This document shows, one piece after another, positions 5,955 through 6,819 of a DNA stretch of 6,819 bases. The position numbers were made by a program, and so were the translations under genes. The notes below the pieces were generated by a model that was given only the letters and a program-made list of their open reading frames with translations, made no database searches and was not told the origin of the DNA. Location: positions 1 to 6,819 of the forward strand of contig JAJJPK010000018.1 of assembly GCA_032907565.1 (NCBI GenBank), read 5' to 3'. The stretch comes from ZC4RG29 sp032907565 (GTDB lineage: Bacteria > Bacteroidota > Bacteroidia > Cytophagales > Cyclobacteriaceae). The stretch's first letter is position 1; the number at the start of each line of letters is the position of its first letter.

Positions 5955-5975
5955 TCATCGGCGGGGCCAAAATAA

Positions 5976-6596
5976 TTGAAATTGAGCAGGAAAAAAATTT
6001 ACCTGATCCGTCACGGACAGACAGAATTCAACCGCTTGGGTATAGTGCAGGGAAGCGGTATTGACACCAGCCTGAACGATCATGGTCGATGGCAGGCGCG
6101 GGCATTTTATGAACGTTATCGCGACGTGCCGTTCGACCGGATCTACACATCGAAACTAAAGCGCACTGTTGAGACGGTCGAGCACTTCCTTCGCAGTGGT
6201 GTCGAATATGAGCCGCTCGCAGGCCTCAACGAGATCAACTGGGGCAGCAAGGAAGGCCAGCGGATCACACCCGAGTCGGATGTGTATTATCGCTACCTCA
6301 TCGACGAATGGGGGAAAGGCAATACTGGACTTGCCATCGAAGGTGGTGAAAGTCCCGAGGATGTCTTTGTCCGCATCGGTGCATCGCTGGATCATATCAT
6401 GTCGCGTCATCACGAACGCAACGTCCTCATCTGCATGCACGGCCGCGCCATGCGGATTATGCTGTGTCGTATGATGGAAAGACCCCTGCGTTTCATGGAT
6501 GAATTCAAGCACACGAATGTTGGGTTGTATTTGCTGGGGTATAATGGGGAAGGGTTTGTGCTGGAGCTCGAGAATGATACAAGTCATTTGGTTTGA
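5976..6596 (+). CDS. Histidine phosphatase family protein (phosphoglycerate mutase-like)
   Basis: The ~206-residue product is a branch-1 histidine phosphatase. Numbered from TTG 5976, the motif IRHGQTEFN holds the nucleophile H13 with R12. The second arginine is R63 (TSKLKRT), the proton-donor Glu is probably E86 (LNEINWG), and the second histidine is H155 (LICMHGRAMR). It would hydrolyse a phosphate ester in the cytoplasm. The family includes phosphoglycerate mutases, alpha-ribazole phosphatase and broad phosphatases, and nothing here picks one. The gene has no ATG: a TAA at 5973-5975 lies directly upstream, so the start must be TTG 5976, TTG 5982 (giving MSRKKIYLIRHG, closest to the usual family N-terminus) or, less likely, ATT 5997 behind an AGGA. 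It is divergent from menI and has no other operon partner. Its last codons are repeated 162 bp downstream. Confidence 0.88.
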   Translation: MKLSRKKIYLIRHGQTEFNRLGIVQGSGIDTSLNDHGRWQARAFYERYRDVPFDRIYTSKLKRTVETVEHFLRSGVEYEPLAGLNEINWGSKEGQRITPESDVYYRYLIDEWGKGNTGLAIEGGESPEDVFVRIGASLDHIMSRHHERNVLICMHGRAMRIMLCRMMERPLRFMDEFKHTNVGLYLLGYNGEGFVLELENDTSHLV

Positions 6597-6657
6597 GGGT
6601 GGTAGTTCACCACAGAGGCACGGGGGGCACGGAGGGGCACAGAGATTATTTGTTCTT
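6582..6657. repeat. 76-bp direct repeat, copy 1
   Basis: This segment begins in the last codons of the phosphatase gene (AGTCATTTGGTTTGA), runs through a CAC/GAGG-rich stretch (6608-6644) and ends TTATTTGTTCTT. It matches 6744-6819 with 4 substitutions and no gaps over 76 bp. The inner part has CAC at 6611, 6619, 6628 and 6638, a drifting 8-10-nt period with purine-rich fill. Confidence 0.85.
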
Positions 6658-6726
6658 GGTGCGTCAACACAGACTGCAGGGAGTCGCCCCTTGTGTGGGA
6701 AAGTCGAGTGATCATGGAGGGCACAG

Positions 6727-6743
6727 GCCTGCCCAAGGCAGGC
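6727..6743. repeat. GC-rich perfect hairpin GCCTGCC-CAA-GGCAGGC
   Basis: A 7-bp perfect stem with a 3-nt loop ends exactly where the second 76-bp repeat begins. It has no T-tract after it on either strand, so it is not a classical intrinsic terminator. It may still stop or stabilise the 3' end of the phosphatase transcript, or be a small dispersed palindrome. No similar hairpin precedes copy 1. Confidence 0.5.
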
Positions 6744-6819
6744 AGTCATTTGGTTTGAGGGTGGTACTTCACCACGGAGGCACGGGGGACACTGAGGGGC
6801 ACAGAGATTATTTGTTCTT
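6744..6819. repeat. 76-bp direct repeat, copy 2 (runs to window edge)
   Basis: This is the second copy of 6582-6657, including a non-coding copy of the phosphatase gene tail (AGTCATTTGGTTTGA). It differs from copy 1 at four positions (G to C, A to G, G to A, G to T). The match continues to the last base of the window, so the true end of the repeat is not seen. Confidence 0.85.

Larger units (their letters stand above)
5885..5975. promoter_or_regulatory. Divergent promoter region between menI and the histidine phosphatase
   Basis: These 91 bp must drive both the men operon (minus) and the phosphatase gene (plus). They contain an 8-bp palindrome AACCGGTT (5899-5906), a plus-strand TATTTTTG box (5912-5919) and a near-perfect dyad at 5923-5954. 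On the minus strand the closest to a -7 box is TATTTTG (rc of 5968-5974), one base short of the consensus spacing. No -33 element is convincing on either strand. Confidence 0.45.
6597..6819. other. Noncoding right end of the window
   Basis: I see no gene in these 223 bp. An open frame on the minus strand runs from here into the phosphatase gene, but it has repeat-derived low-complexity sequence and no recognisable motif. The region holds the two 76-bp repeats, an 86-bp spacer between them and a GC-rich hairpin. A further degenerate piece of the repeat, GGAGGGCACAGG, lies at 6716-6727. Confidence 0.6.

Noticed and set aside
6156..6749. Long minus-strand open frame (197 codons) covering most of the phosphatase gene and the repeat region
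   Set aside because: It lies opposite a clear catalytic-motif gene, its N-terminal part comes from repeat sequence, and its protein shows no recognisable domain.
6582..6819. CRISPR array from the direct repeats at the right end
   Set aside because: There are only two copies, 76 bp each, including a gene tail, with one 86-bp spacer; this is not CRISPR geometry.

Overview
This window reads as a piece of a Bacteroidota chromosome, probably Cytophagia-like, with a base composition that looks close to half GC. Three things point there: a menaquinone (vitamin K2) gene cluster, three intergenic matches to the Bacteroidota -7 promoter element TAnnTTTG, and weak or absent Shine-Dalgarno sequences in front of most genes. 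The assignment is inference; there is no rRNA or other marker gene.

Layout, left to right. The 3' end of a menE-like adenylating enzyme enters from the left edge (+ strand). A 150-bp gap follows, then a single-domain CheY-like response regulator (+). Next comes a 92-bp gap with a promoter-like element overlapped by a perfect 13-bp-arm palindrome, and then a half-length TolC-family outer membrane protein (+). Convergent to these is a compact four-gene operon on the minus strand, read from right to left: menI (hotdog thioesterase), menF (isochorismate synthase), menD (SEPHCHC synthase) and menB (DHNA-CoA synthase). Its junctions are 0 nt, 1 nt and an overlap. A 91-bp divergent region with a near-perfect dyad separates menI from a histidine phosphatase gene (+) that has no ATG start. 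The right end is noncoding. It holds two copies of a 76-bp repeat 162 bp apart, each containing the last codons of the phosphatase gene, and a GC-rich hairpin.

How the genes work together. MenF converts chorismate to isochorismate, and MenD adds 2-oxoglutarate-derived succinic semialdehyde to give SEPHCHC. MenH and MenC (not in the window) give o-succinylbenzoate, MenE activates it with CoA, MenB closes the naphthoate ring, and MenI releases 1,4-dihydroxy-2-naphthoate for prenylation by MenA (not in the window). The window therefore holds five of the steps from chorismate to DHNA, split over two strands with two apparently unrelated genes in between. The regulator, the TolC-like protein and the phosphatase have no evident link to menaquinone.

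I see no CRISPR array, tRNA, rRNA, transposase or defence system. The unusual parts are the single-repeat TolC-like protein with its palindromic promoter, the divergent-region dyad, the non-ATG start of the phosphatase gene, and the duplicated segment at the right end.
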